A model generated the notes under the pieces. That model did not search any database. It was not told the origin of the DNA and saw nothing but the letters and a program-made list of their open reading frames with translations. Positions 51,487-59,926 of a DNA stretch of 64,000 bases are shown here, piece after piece. This stretch comes from DATBRV01 sp036560145. GTDB taxonomy: Bacteria > Myxococcota_A > UBA9160 > SMWR01. The position numbers and the translations under genes are program-made. How positions within the stretch are numbered: the stretch's first letter is position 1; each line of letters opens with the position of its first letter. The DNA lies in contig DATBRV010000097.1 of NCBI GenBank assembly GCA_036560145.1, forward strand, positions 1 to 64,000, written 5' to 3'.

Positions 51487-52215
51487 TCAGACGCCGAAGC
51501 GCCGGTTCTGCTCCGCCAGGAACCGCGCCAGTCGATCGCGGGCGTCCGGAGCGATCTCGCGAAAGGCCACGCCCATCCCGGCCGGGTACTCGGAAGCGCC
51601 CGCGCCGCCACGCTCGATGATGTAACGGACCTCGGCCTTCGTCACGATCGAAACACCCTCGACGTCGATCTCGAGCGTGATCCGGGTTCCCTCCTCGTAG
51701 GGATGCGGCATCTCGAGGAACGCCCCGTCGGTCGAGAGGCTGCAGACGACCCCGTCCTTGCGGTGGAGGCCCTTGAAGGCGCGGCCCAGCAGCGTGGTCG
51801 GCAGGCGCTGGGCGCGGCGGGTCTCGCCCGCGAACGCCGGAGCCATCGCGTTGGCCAGGACCATGCGCAGGGCGCTCTCGTCGTAGGGCTCCCAGAGCGC
51901 CCACTCGACGCCGATCTCGCGCAGCCCCTCCCGGGTCGCGTCGTCGGGACAGGGACCGATCGCCACCACGCTGCGCGGTAGGGCCGACGCGTGGCCGCGC
52001 AGCAGGGCGAGGATCCGCGCGATGCCGCTCCGGTCGGTACCCGGCGCGACCAGCAGCACCCGGATGCGTTCCGCCTCCTGCTGCGCGAGCAGCCAGGCTT
52101 CGACGACGTCCTTGGCGTAGAAGCTGGCGATCCCGAGCCGGATCAGCCGCAGGGCGACCTGGCCCAGGCCGCCCTTGGCGTCGTCCACCACCAGGGCGGA
52201 TCGGATTCCAGACAT
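51487..52215 (-). CDS. Receiver-like and PilZ two-domain protein
   Basis: A 242-residue protein. Residues 1-125 look like a receiver-type alpha/beta domain (SALVVDDAKGGLGQVALRLI, VLLVAPGTDRSG, WALWEPYDES), but the usual phospho-acceptor Asp position reads APGTD, so phosphorylation is uncertain. Residues 130-242 form a PilZ-like domain: RRAQRLP replaces the usual RRxxxR, and CSLSTDGAFLEM replaces DxSxxG. Loss of some binding residues makes c-di-GMP binding doubtful. It may be a degenerate PilZ adaptor. Confidence 0.8.
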   Translation of the reverse strand: MSGIRSALVVDDAKGGLGQVALRLIRLGIASFYAKDVVEAWLLAQQEAERIRVLLVAPGTDRSGIARILALLRGHASALPRSVVAIGPCPDDATREGLREIGVEWALWEPYDESALRMVLANAMAPAFAGETRRAQRLPTTLLGRAFKGLHRKDGVVCSLSTDGAFLEMPHPYEEGTRITLEIDVEGVSIVTKAEVRYIIERGGAGASEYPAGMGVAFREIAPDARDRLARFLAEQNRRFGV

Positions 52216-52283
52216 GCGCTCCGCCCCTCCCGCCGATTCGCGTGACGACGGAATTCATCGGCAGCCGAGGCGGGGCGCTTGAC

Positions 52284-53684
52284 TCAGCGGGCGGCGGCGG
52301 CCCTGCGTCCGAGCGCGATCAGCGCGGCGCCGCCCAGCAGAAGCCCGAGCGTCGCGATGCCCGCGGCGGGGAGAGCGGGAACGGGGGCCGGTGCGGGACC
52401 GGGGCCCTGGATGCGGTAGACGGTGCCGAGTCCGAGCGACACGACGTAGAGATGCTTGTCGGGGCCGACCTCGAGATCCGTGATCGCGCCGAAACCGCTG
52501 CCGATGCGGAACTGGTTGCGCTCGTCGGCGTCGTCCGCGACGAGGTCCGTGACGCCCGTGAAGCCCGTCAGATCGAACGCCGTGCGGCCGCCGTTCAGCG
52601 GGAAGGCGTAGAGCTGCCCCAGGTTGGCGTCGCCGACCAGCGCCTGGCCGTCGTATTCGGCGCCCAGGCTGCTTCCGAACGGCAGCACGATGCCGGTGGG
52701 CGCGATCGTCGTGAGCCAGGAGAACTCCGGATCCTTGTAGGTCAGGCCGGAGTCCGGAACGTTCCAGAGATTGCCGACGCCCTGGGGGTCGCGCGCGTCG
52801 GGGCCCATCAGCTGGTTCCAGCCGCTGTTCCAGCCGGCCGGGACGCGGTTCACCTCGTCGTAGTTGTTCGGCCCGTTCTCCGTCATCCAGAGGGCGCCGG
52901 AGACCGGGTCGCGCGTCATCCCGAAGGAGTTGCGCACGCCATAGCCGTAGTAGCTCGCGACCTCGAGCAGACACGGCCCGAAGAAGGTGCAATCGGCGTC
53001 GTCGTCGCACGCGAGCGTCGTCGAGCCGCTGCAATACGGCGTGAAGGGATTTCCCGCGGCCGGGGTTCCATCCTGCTCGACGCGGAAGATCACGCCGGTG
53101 TCGTCGGGGTCGGCCCCGAACTGGTTGTTCTGGAGCTTGCCGTTGCGGTTGAGGTCTCCGATCACGGCGTAGAGGAAGGCGCCGTCGCCCGCGCTGCCGC
53201 CATCGCCCGGATTGCCCATCACCAGCACGCCGCCGTCGTGATTCGGCCCGGAGGTGTAGGGCAGGTCGAGGATCAGCTGCGGGCTTCCGAGCAGCCCCGT
53301 GGTCGCGTTCCAGGTGTACTGGTAGACGCGGTTTCCGAGCGGCGTGCCTCCGTCGGTGGCGGCTTCCGTGTAGTAGAGGAAGACCTTGCGGGGGGTCTCG
53401 CCGTTGACGGCGATGCCGAGCAGGCCGCGCTCGCTGGCGCTGTTCACCGCCACGTCGAGCGCGATGGTGGGTTGAAGCACGCCACCGAGCACGCGGCGCA
53501 CCCTTCCGGTGGCCTTCTCGAGCACCAGGAAGTCGTTCGGCGCTACGAACGCCATGCTCGTGGGCTGGTCGAGCGAGCCCGTCGTGAGGACCTGGGTGAA
53601 GCTGAGCTCCGGGTCGCTGATCGTTTGCGCGAAGGAAGGCGCGGCCGTGAGCAGCGCCGCCAGCAAGGCAAGCCAGGCGTGCAC
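52284..53684 (-). CDS. PQQ-dependent sugar dehydrogenase family protein with C-terminal anchor
   Basis: A 466-residue exported beta-propeller of the soluble glucose/sorbosone (aldose sugar) dehydrogenase family. The signal peptide is ALLAALLTAAPSFAQ. Propeller landmarks are SERGLLGIAV, SGPNHDGGVLVMG (with the His of the active site), YGYGVRNSFGMTRDP (with the conserved Arg-Asn), WMTENGPNNYDEVN and ITDLEVGPDKHLYVVS. A Cys-rich loop, YCSGSTTLACDDDADC, lies in the middle. The end is VPALPAAG, a hydrophobic helix and a basic tail, the layout of sorting-type C-terminal anchors. It probably oxidises a sugar with PQQ made by the pqq operon in this window. Confidence 0.85.
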   Translation of the reverse strand: MHAWLALLAALLTAAPSFAQTISDPELSFTQVLTTGSLDQPTSMAFVAPNDFLVLEKATGRVRRVLGGVLQPTIALDVAVNSASERGLLGIAVNGETPRKVFLYYTEAATDGGTPLGNRVYQYTWNATTGLLGSPQLILDLPYTSGPNHDGGVLVMGNPGDGGSAGDGAFLYAVIGDLNRNGKLQNNQFGADPDDTGVIFRVEQDGTPAAGNPFTPYCSGSTTLACDDDADCTFFGPCLLEVASYYGYGVRNSFGMTRDPVSGALWMTENGPNNYDEVNRVPAGWNSGWNQLMGPDARDPQGVGNLWNVPDSGLTYKDPEFSWLTTIAPTGIVLPFGSSLGAEYDGQALVGDANLGQLYAFPLNGGRTAFDLTGFTGVTDLVADDADERNQFRIGSGFGAITDLEVGPDKHLYVVSLGLGTVYRIQGPGPAPAPVPALPAAGIATLGLLLGGAALIALGRRAAAAR

Positions 53685-53703
53685 GTCGATCCCCCCGATC
53701 GCG

Positions 53704-55377
53704 TCAGTCTAGCCGGTACACGAACAGCGACCCCACGCGCGCGATCGGCTCGCGCTCGCGGAGCCAGGCATAGGTCTGCGACGGCACCCAGCGCGAGCGG
53801 CCACCCAGATACCATAGGTACGGTCTGCCCATCAGGAATGTGGCGGAGATCACGGCGATTCCGCGGGAATCCCGCTCCAGCGAGTGGAACTCGATCCCGT
53901 AGACCACCGGATTCACGCGGCCGAAGTAGGCCAGGCTCACGCGGTCGATGCGCTCGCGCTGAAGGTACTCGCGCAGGCGGATCAGGTCCTGTCCCCAATC
54001 GATGTTGGAGTCGATCAGCCAGCGGTAGCCGCCCTCCGAGCCGCCCGCGAGTTCGTTGCAGAACTGGAGGTAGCGCGGCGCTACCGCGAGCGTCCCCGCG
54101 GCGTGCCAGGCGAGCAGCGCCGCCGCGGCCGCCGCCAGGGCCCTGTCCCTGCCGCCGCGCGCCCAGCCCGCGAGCAGGTGGGCCACGCGCGGCGAGACGA
54201 GCACGAACAGCAGCGGATAGACCGGCAGGGCGTGTCTCACCCCGATCTGGAGGGAGTTGAAGAGCGTGTTCGACGTGAAGAGGCAGACGATCGGAATCCA
54301 GAGCGCGTACTCGCGCGGTCCCATGCCGCCGCGCAGCAGCGCGTGCGCCAGACAGCCGAGCGCGAGCAACAGGACCGGAAGCGAGGTCTTCAGGGCGAAC
54401 GCCGCGAGGTGGTAGTACCACCATCCCCGGCTGGAGAGCTCGCCGGCCAGGAAATAAGTGGGCTCCTGCTGCTTTCCCACGTTGAGCACCATGTCGATGC
54501 CGTCCACGAACGAGACCGGGAGCGGAAGCCGCAGCCAGGGCGCCGCGTCGCGCAGCTGCGCCAGCGCGCCGCCGTCCGCGAGCCGCGCGCGGGTCAGCGG
54601 GGTGAGCGTCCCCGAAAAGCCGTAGCCGGCGTTGATGACGAGAATCGCCGTCAGCATCACGACGCCGAGCAGCCCCGCCCAGCGCCACCCGGATCGGTCC
54701 CGCTCTCGCAGCGCGCGCACCAGCACCACCGCCGGGACGACCGCGACCAGCACGATGCCGGAGAGCTTGAGCAGCGCCGCGATTCCGAGCGCCGCGCCCG
54801 TGGCCAGGGCGGCCCGCAGGCTGGCGCGCTCGAGCAGACGCCAGGTTGCCCAGGCCGTCGCGGTGAAGCCGAGCGCGCCGCTCGCGTCGAGCGTCACCAG
54901 ATGGCCGTGCGCGAGCATGGCGGGCGAGAACGCGAACAGGAAGACGGCCACGACGGCGCTGTTCGCGCCGTAGAGCTCGTGCGCCCAGAGCGCCACCAGG
55001 ATTCCGAGCAGCAGCGTGAGCGCGATGATGGCGGCTCGCGCGGGCAGGTAGAGCTCGTGGTAGCGGGCGGCGTTCGCCTGCATCAGGTGGTAGCCGAGCG
55101 CCCACTCGTTCGCGCCCGCCGGCGGGGAGAACACGGGCGCCGCGAGCTCCACCGGAAGCGCGGCGAGCATGCGCGTGTGCGGCGGATTGATCGGGTCGAG
55201 CGAGAGATCGCCGGTCGCGAGCGCGTAGAGGCCCACCGGCAGGTGCGCGAACTCGTCGATCGTCACCGAGTCACGATGCGCCGCCAGCCACGCCTGCGCC
55301 GCGAAGAGCGCGAGCAGGCCGCCGACCAGGGCGCGCGCTCCCCATCGCCTCCGCTCCGGCCCGGTCGCGTGCGGCAT
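53704..55377 (-). CDS. GT39-like (PMT/ArnT-type) membrane glycosyltransferase
   Basis: A 557-residue polytopic protein. The first periplasmic loop carries the catalytic acidic pair SVTIDEFAHLPVGLY, as in ArnT/PMT enzymes. About ten hydrophobic segments follow, then a periplasmic C-terminal domain with IDSNIDWGQDLIRLREYLQRE, which often occurs in such bacterial transferases. It likely transfers a sugar from a polyprenyl-phosphate donor to a lipid, glycan or protein. ATG 55377 gives a clean membrane start; longer frames add an Arg/Ala-rich leader. Confidence 0.85.
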   Translation of the reverse strand: MPHATGPERRRWGARALVGGLLALFAAQAWLAAHRDSVTIDEFAHLPVGLYALATGDLSLDPINPPHTRMLAALPVELAAPVFSPPAGANEWALGYHLMQANAARYHELYLPARAAIIALTLLLGILVALWAHELYGANSAVVAVFLFAFSPAMLAHGHLVTLDASGALGFTATAWATWRLLERASLRAALATGAALGIAALLKLSGIVLVAVVPAVVLVRALRERDRSGWRWAGLLGVVMLTAILVINAGYGFSGTLTPLTRARLADGGALAQLRDAAPWLRLPLPVSFVDGIDMVLNVGKQQEPTYFLAGELSSRGWWYYHLAAFALKTSLPVLLLALGCLAHALLRGGMGPREYALWIPIVCLFTSNTLFNSLQIGVRHALPVYPLLFVLVSPRVAHLLAGWARGGRDRALAAAAAALLAWHAAGTLAVAPRYLQFCNELAGGSEGGYRWLIDSNIDWGQDLIRLREYLQRERIDRVSLAYFGRVNPVVYGIEFHSLERDSRGIAVISATFLMGRPYLWYLGGRSRWVPSQTYAWLREREPIARVGSLFVYRLD

Positions 55378-55524
55378 GCGCGGCAGCCTCCCGTGCGCGG
55401 GCCGGATCTTCGCACACGGCCCCGCGCGACGGGCGGCCTCGATTCGCGCCGGGCCCGGGTAGCGGCGGTCCGGCGCTTCGGCTAGCAACCTCGCCAGCAC
55501 CCGAGCCGCGAGGAGATCTCCGCG

Positions 55525-56286
55525 TTGTCGACCGCGATGCGAAGCGCCTGGCCGAGAGCGTTCGCCGGAATCCTGGGCGCCGCGGCCTTCGGCTGGGCTG
55601 TGCTCGCGAGCCCGGCGGCCGCTCAGCCGCCGGGACCGACGGCTCCACCGTCAAGTCTCGTTTGCCCCGGAATCGAGGAGGACGGGCTGCTCTGCTCGAA
55701 CGATCCGATGAGCGGCAACTGCGAGGATTTCGTGACCGCGGCCGCCCAGCTCGGCGCGCTCTTCCGCAGCGAGCTCGCGGAGCTGCCCGGATCGAGGGCG
55801 TCGCTGATGTCGACCAACTGGTGGGGCTGCGGCCCGAACAGCCTCGGCGACGTGAGGGCGCTGCTGGTGCGGATCGGAACGCCGCGCGCGCTGCTGGTGC
55901 TGAAGGACGAGCCCTACGCGAGTCTCGCCGCGCCGCCGCCCCCGCTTCCGCCCGGCCTGGCCGATCCGCAGCTGAATTGCGTGGATCTCACGGACCCCAC
56001 GGAGCGCAACGCCTGCATCGAGGTGCAGCTGAAGGCCGCCCAGGCCGATCACCAGCGCGCCCTCGAGCGGTGCAAGCAGCTCGTGCCCGCGGGTCTTCGC
56101 GACGATCTCGAGCAGGACGAGGCGAGCTTTGCGGCGCTGCTGCCGACCCGCTGCGGCGCACAGGCCGCCGGGCAGGACGACGCGGGTCTCGCGACCTTCA
56201 TCCACTCGCGATGTCTGGTGCGGGCGCTCACGGACAACACGCGCGGAATGCTCGCGGCTCATCCGGAGTGCGCCGCCCCGAACTGA
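55525..56286 (+). CDS. Exported protein of unknown function
   Basis: A 253-residue protein with a signal peptide (AGILGAAAFGWAVLASPAAAQ). The mature part has about eleven cysteines (CPGIEEDGLLC, NCEDF, WWGCGP, NCVDL, NACIE, RCKQL, RCGAQ, RCLVR, ECAAP), so several disulfides are expected. There is a helical middle section and no recognised catalytic motif. The TTG at 55525 is 8-9 bases after GAGGAGA and is preferred; ATG 55537 is the alternative. The gene starts 147 bases from the divergent GT39 gene and is followed 8 bases later by another gene of unknown function. Confidence 0.68.
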   Translation: MSTAMRSAWPRAFAGILGAAAFGWAVLASPAAAQPPGPTAPPSSLVCPGIEEDGLLCSNDPMSGNCEDFVTAAAQLGALFRSELAELPGSRASLMSTNWWGCGPNSLGDVRALLVRIGTPRALLVLKDEPYASLAAPPPPLPPGLADPQLNCVDLTDPTERNACIEVQLKAAQADHQRALERCKQLVPAGLRDDLEQDEASFAALLPTRCGAQAAGQDDAGLATFIHSRCLVRALTDNTRGMLAAHPECAAPN

Positions 56287-56294
56287 GAGGAAAG

Positions 56295-56699
56295 ATGCAG
56301 GGACACCTGATCGTCGCGCGCTTCATCGATGGCCGGGTCCAGAAGGGCACCAGCAGCGACGTCGATCCCAAGCGTCCGAACTGCCACCTGACGACGGCCT
56401 CGGGCGAGAAGCTCGAAGTGAGCCTCGCCAGCGTGAAGGCGCTCTTCTTCGTCAAGACGGCGACCGGGCGGTCGGAATACCAGGAATCCAAGGCCCAGAT
56501 GGCGGGCGACTCGCGGCTGCTCGGGACCAGGCGGGTGCGGGTCGTGTTCGCGGACAAGGAAGAGATCGTCGGTCTGATGAACCGCTACCCCCCGATCACG
56601 CCGTTCTTCTTCATGCTGCCGATCGATCCCCGGAGCAACAACATCCGGATCCTCGTCAACCGGGCGGCGGTCGTGGAGATGGGCGAGGTGAAGGCGTGA
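56295..56699 (+). CDS. Small cytosolic protein of unknown function
   Basis: A 134-residue protein without signal or membrane segment. It reads as a beta-rich fold: GHLIVARFIDGRVQKGTSSDV, CHLTTASGEKLEVSLASVKALFFVKT, RRVRVVFADKEEIVGLMNRY, and FFFMLPIDPRSNNIRILVNRAAV. The phrasing ADKEEIVG, FMLPxDPxSNN and RIFVNxxAV recurs in small uncharacterised bacterial proteins (DUF6982-like), but no function is known to me. The ATG has GAGAGGA upstream. Its stop abuts that of the convergent MocR gene with no base between them. Confidence 0.75.
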   Translation: MQGHLIVARFIDGRVQKGTSSDVDPKRPNCHLTTASGEKLEVSLASVKALFFVKTATGRSEYQESKAQMAGDSRLLGTRRVRVVFADKEEIVGLMNRYPPITPFFFMLPIDPRSNNIRILVNRAAVVEMGEVKA

Positions 56700-58175
56700 C
56701 TAGAGCGATTCGAGCGCGTCGCGGAGCCGGCCGACGCCTTCGCGGATCGACTCCTCGCTGAGCGCCGCGTAGCCGAGCAGCAGCTCCACATGGCCAGGCG
56801 GGCGCGCGTAGAAGGGCGCGGCGGGATAGACGCCGACGCCGCGCTCGCGACAGGCGGTGCGCAGCCGCGGCGTTTCGCGCGCGGACAGATCGGGGAGCTG
56901 GAGCAGCACGTGAAGCCCGGCGCTGGCGCCGAGCACGCGCGCGCGCTCGCCGAGCTCGCTGCCGACGGCTTCCAGCAGCGCCGCGCGCCGGGCCGCGGTG
57001 CGGATGCGCGCGCGGCGCGCGTGCCGCTCGAGGTGTCCCTCGCGGATGAAGTCGGCCAGCGCGAACTGCTCGAGCGAAGGCGTGCCGGTGTCCGCGAGCG
57101 CCTTCGCGTTCAGGAAGTAGGGCGCGAGTGCCGGCGGCGCCACCAGCCATCCGATCCGCAGCGCGGGGAAAAGCAGCTTGGAGGCCGTGCCGGCGTAGAG
57201 GACCCGGCCGTCGCGATCCAGCGCCTGTAGGCACTCGATCGGCTTGCCGTCGAAGCGGAACTCGCCGTCGTAATCGTCCTCGAGGACGTAGGCGCCGCAG
57301 CCGGTCGCCCACTCGAGCAGCGCGAGCCGCCGCGGCAGCGAGAGCACCGCGCCCGTCGGATACTGGTGCGACGGCGTCACGCACGCGAGCCGGACCTCCG
57401 CGACCCCTGCCAGCTGGTCCGTGCAGAGGCCCTGATCGTCGACCGGAACGTGCAGCAGACGGGCGCCCACCGCGTTCAGACAGAACGAGAAGCCGGTGTA
57501 ATGCGGCTCCTCCAGCACGACGCGGTCGCCCGGGTCGATCAGCAGGCGCGCGGTGAGGTCGATCGCCTGCTGCGAGCCGTGCACGATCACGATCTGCTCC
57601 GGCGCGCAGGCGACGCCGCGCGCGCGTGCGAGGTAGCCCGCGAGCGCCTCGCGCAGCTCCGAGGCCCCGCCCGGCGGCTGGTAGGCGAGCCTCCGGGCCG
57701 AGAGGCGTCGCGCGCGGCGGCCGAGGATACGCGACCAGGTTTCCATCGGAAGGTCGGCATACGACGGCTCCCCGTACCGGAAGTCGAAGGGCAGCGGCTC
57801 CTGCCACGGGCTCCACGACGCGCGCCCCGGCGCGACCGCGAGCGCGAGCCGGCGGCCGAGCGCCGAGAGCTTCGGCTCGCCGTCCGCTTCCGGTGTCACG
57901 GCTTCGCGGGCGGCGCGCGACCCGGGCGGGCGCGCCGGCAGCACGGCGGCGACGAAGGTCCCCGAGCGGGAGCGCCCGCTGGCGTAGCCCTCGGCCACCA
58001 GCTGCTCGCAGGCCTGGAGCACCGTGTTGCGCGAGATGCCCAGCTCCCGGGCGAGCAGGCGGCTGCCCGGCAGCTTCTCTCCGGCGCCGAGCCGGCCCGT
58101 CAGGATGGCGCCGCGCAGTGCCCGGTAGAGCTGGCGGTGGAGCGGGCCCTCGCCATCGAGCTGGAGCCAGAGCAT
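56700..58175 (-). CDS. MocR/PdxR-type GntR-family regulator with aminotransferase domain
   Basis: A 491-residue chimeric regulator. It has an N-terminal GntR winged helix (LHRQLYRALRGAILTGRLGAGEKLPGSRLLARELGISRNTV), a linker of about 50 residues, and a class I aminotransferase-like domain. The latter has VIVHGSQQAIDLTARLL, EDDYDGEFRF and the PLP Lys in YAGTASKLLFPALRIGW. Relatives sense PLP, GABA, taurine or amino acids. A perfect palindrome lies just upstream of its own start, between it and the divergent NTF2-like gene, implying control of both. The target pathway is not obvious from the genes that follow. Confidence 0.92.
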   Translation of the reverse strand: MLWLQLDGEGPLHRQLYRALRGAILTGRLGAGEKLPGSRLLARELGISRNTVLQACEQLVAEGYASGRSRSGTFVAAVLPARPPGSRAAREAVTPEADGEPKLSALGRRLALAVAPGRASWSPWQEPLPFDFRYGEPSYADLPMETWSRILGRRARRLSARRLAYQPPGGASELREALAGYLARARGVACAPEQIVIVHGSQQAIDLTARLLIDPGDRVVLEEPHYTGFSFCLNAVGARLLHVPVDDQGLCTDQLAGVAEVRLACVTPSHQYPTGAVLSLPRRLALLEWATGCGAYVLEDDYDGEFRFDGKPIECLQALDRDGRVLYAGTASKLLFPALRIGWLVAPPALAPYFLNAKALADTGTPSLEQFALADFIREGHLERHARRARIRTAARRAALLEAVGSELGERARVLGASAGLHVLLQLPDLSARETPRLRTACRERGVGVYPAAPFYARPPGHVELLLGYAALSEESIREGVGRLRDALESL

Positions 58176-58182
58176 GGCGATA

Positions 58183-58192
58183 CTGGTACCAG
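58183..58192. promoter_or_regulatory. CTGGTACCAG palindrome, likely MocR operator
   Basis: A perfect 10-bp palindrome 8 bases upstream of the MocR start, with a further half-site-like ACCAG at 58195-58199 and a GAGAA-N8-TTCTC inverted repeat beginning at 58201. MocR/PdxR regulators bind CTGGT-type repeated sites near divergent promoters. Confidence 0.55.
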
Positions 58193-58248
58193 AAACCAGG
58201 GAGAATGTGGATCTTCTCTGGAATCAGATTCGGCTGGATACTCACGGC

Positions 58249-59205
58249 ATGACGAAGCCCACCTCTCTCGAGCACCTGTTCCGATACATGCGCGCCTTCG
58301 AGGTCGCCTATCTCACCGGCGACTGGCGTGGACTCGACGACCACTTCGCCGGCAACGCCCGCCACCGGGTCGAAGCCGGCGGGCCGTTCGGGAGCGGCGG
58401 CGTCGGGCGAGCCGCCGTGATCGCCGGCCTGCGCGCGGGCGTGGACGGCGTCGACCGTCGTTTCGACCTCCGCATCCCGGAAGTCGTCGAGGGCCCGATC
58501 GCGCGCGGCGACGGCGTCTGGATGCGCTTCGCGCTGACCCTGCGGCGGGCCGGGCTCCCGGACCTGCGCGTCGAGGGCACACACCTCGCGGTGTTGCGCG
58601 GCGGGCGGATCGAGGCGCTCGAGGAGCGGCTCGAGCCGGGCGAGGCGGAGAAGGCGAGCGCGTATCTCGCGGAGCACGGCGAACGCTTGCGACCGCCCGG
58701 ATCGCCGTTCGCGCCGCCGGCGACGGACGCGGACCGCGAGCTGCTGGAGGCCGCGGTCGGCCGCAGCCTGGTGCGTTGCTACGGCGCGGCCAAGAGCCGG
58801 CAGGACGCGGGCGCCGCGCTCTTCCTCTGCGGCGAGGACTTCTCGATCGAGACGGTGGCCTTCGGCATCGCCTCGCGGGACCGCAAGCAGACCGAGCAGC
58901 AGCTCGCGCTCTTCTTCCGGACCTTCCCGGACTACGCCGTCACACTGGAGGGCTTCGCGACCGGCTCCGGCAGGATCACCTGCTGGGGCCGCGCGCGCAT
59001 GACCTTCGGCGGCGACTTCCTCGGCCAGCGCGCCACCGGGCGGACCGCCGAGCTCCCGGTCTTCTGCCTGTTCGCCTGCGAAGCAGGCGTGCTACGCAGC
59101 GAGCGCTTCTTCTTCGATCTCGCGTCCCTCTGCGAGCAGATCGGGGTTCCGGTCGCCGATCTCTCCGCGGCGCTGCGGCCGCTGCGCGCGGGGGTGGCGG
59201 CATGA
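58249..59205 (+). CDS. Tandem NTF2/SnoaL-like domain protein
   Basis: A 318-residue cytosolic protein made of two NTF2-like halves. The first is about residues 10-140 (EVAYLTGDWRGLDDHFAGNARHRVEAGGP, LRVEGTHLAVLRGGRIEALEERLEPGE). The second is about residues 170-300 (LVRCYGAAKSRQDAGAALFLCGEDFSIETVAFG, YAVTLEGFATGSGRITCWGRARMTFGGDFLG, ELPVFCLFACEAGVLRSERFFFD). SnoaL-like domains often isomerise or hydrolyse small hydrophobic molecules, but no catalytic residues can be assigned. It is divergent from MocR across the palindromic operator and overlaps the GNAT gene by ATGA. Confidence 0.78.
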   Translation: MTKPTSLEHLFRYMRAFEVAYLTGDWRGLDDHFAGNARHRVEAGGPFGSGGVGRAAVIAGLRAGVDGVDRRFDLRIPEVVEGPIARGDGVWMRFALTLRRAGLPDLRVEGTHLAVLRGGRIEALEERLEPGEAEKASAYLAEHGERLRPPGSPFAPPATDADRELLEAAVGRSLVRCYGAAKSRQDAGAALFLCGEDFSIETVAFGIASRDRKQTEQQLALFFRTFPDYAVTLEGFATGSGRITCWGRARMTFGGDFLGQRATGRTAELPVFCLFACEAGVLRSERFFFDLASLCEQIGVPVADLSAALRPLRAGVAA

Positions 59206-59846
59206 AAGAGCCTGAGCTGCGCCCCGCGCGCGCCGCGGACGTTCCCTTCCTCGCCGAGGTGCTTCAGATGGCGGGCCGCGGGCACCTGCTGACCGGGCCG
59301 TGGGATCTCGTCTTTCCCGACGCGGACGAGCGCCGGCGCGGGCTCGAGGAGCTCGCGGGAGGCGGCATGCCCTCCTGGTGTCACCACTCGCTGTTCCAGG
59401 TCGCCGATCGGGACGGCGAGGCCTGCGCGGCGCTGGTCGCGTTCGAGGCGGAGGAGATCGGCGACGTCTCGCTCGCGAAGCCGCTCTTCGAGGTCTTCCG
59501 GCAGCTCGCCTGGCGCCCCGAACGCATGGCGGCCCTCGGGCCGCTGCTCGCCCCGTACCAGCGTTGCTTCCCCGAGATGCCGCCCGGCAGCTGGATCGTC
59601 GAGAACGTCGGCGCCCGGGCCGACATGCGGCGCCAGGGGCTCGTGCACGGCCTGCTCGAGCAGGCGCTCGAGACCGGGCGCAGCCGCGGTCATCGCCGCG
59701 CGCAGATCTCCTGCCTGATCGGCAACCTCCCGGCGCAGCGCGCCTACGAGAAGGCGGGGTTCGCGGTGGTGGAGGAGCGCACCGACGCCGGGTTCGAACG
59801 GCTGCTGGGGGCGCCCGGCTTCTCGCGCATGACGCGGGCGCTCTGA
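59202..59846 (+). CDS. GNAT-family N-acetyltransferase
   Basis: A 214-residue protein with LRPARAADVPFLAEVLQMAGRG at the start and the acetyl-CoA-binding motif ARADMRRQGLVHGLLEQAL (the RxxGxG/A-type loop). The C-terminal GNLPAQRAYEKAGFAVVEER is the hallmark of GNAT enzymes. The substrate is unknown. Its ATG overlaps the NTF2-like stop (ATGA), so it belongs to the presumed MocR-controlled transcript. Confidence 0.87.
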   Translation: MKEPELRPARAADVPFLAEVLQMAGRGHLLTGPWDLVFPDADERRRGLEELAGGGMPSWCHHSLFQVADRDGEACAALVAFEAEEIGDVSLAKPLFEVFRQLAWRPERMAALGPLLAPYQRCFPEMPPGSWIVENVGARADMRRQGLVHGLLEQALETGRSRGHRRAQISCLIGNLPAQRAYEKAGFAVVEERTDAGFERLLGAPGFSRMTRAL

Positions 59847-59926
59847 AGCGCGCGTGCTGCGATTCCCTGGATCCGGGGCGAGCGCGCGTCGTATCATGGG
59901 CCGGCGAAGCACCGGAGGTGTCCCGC

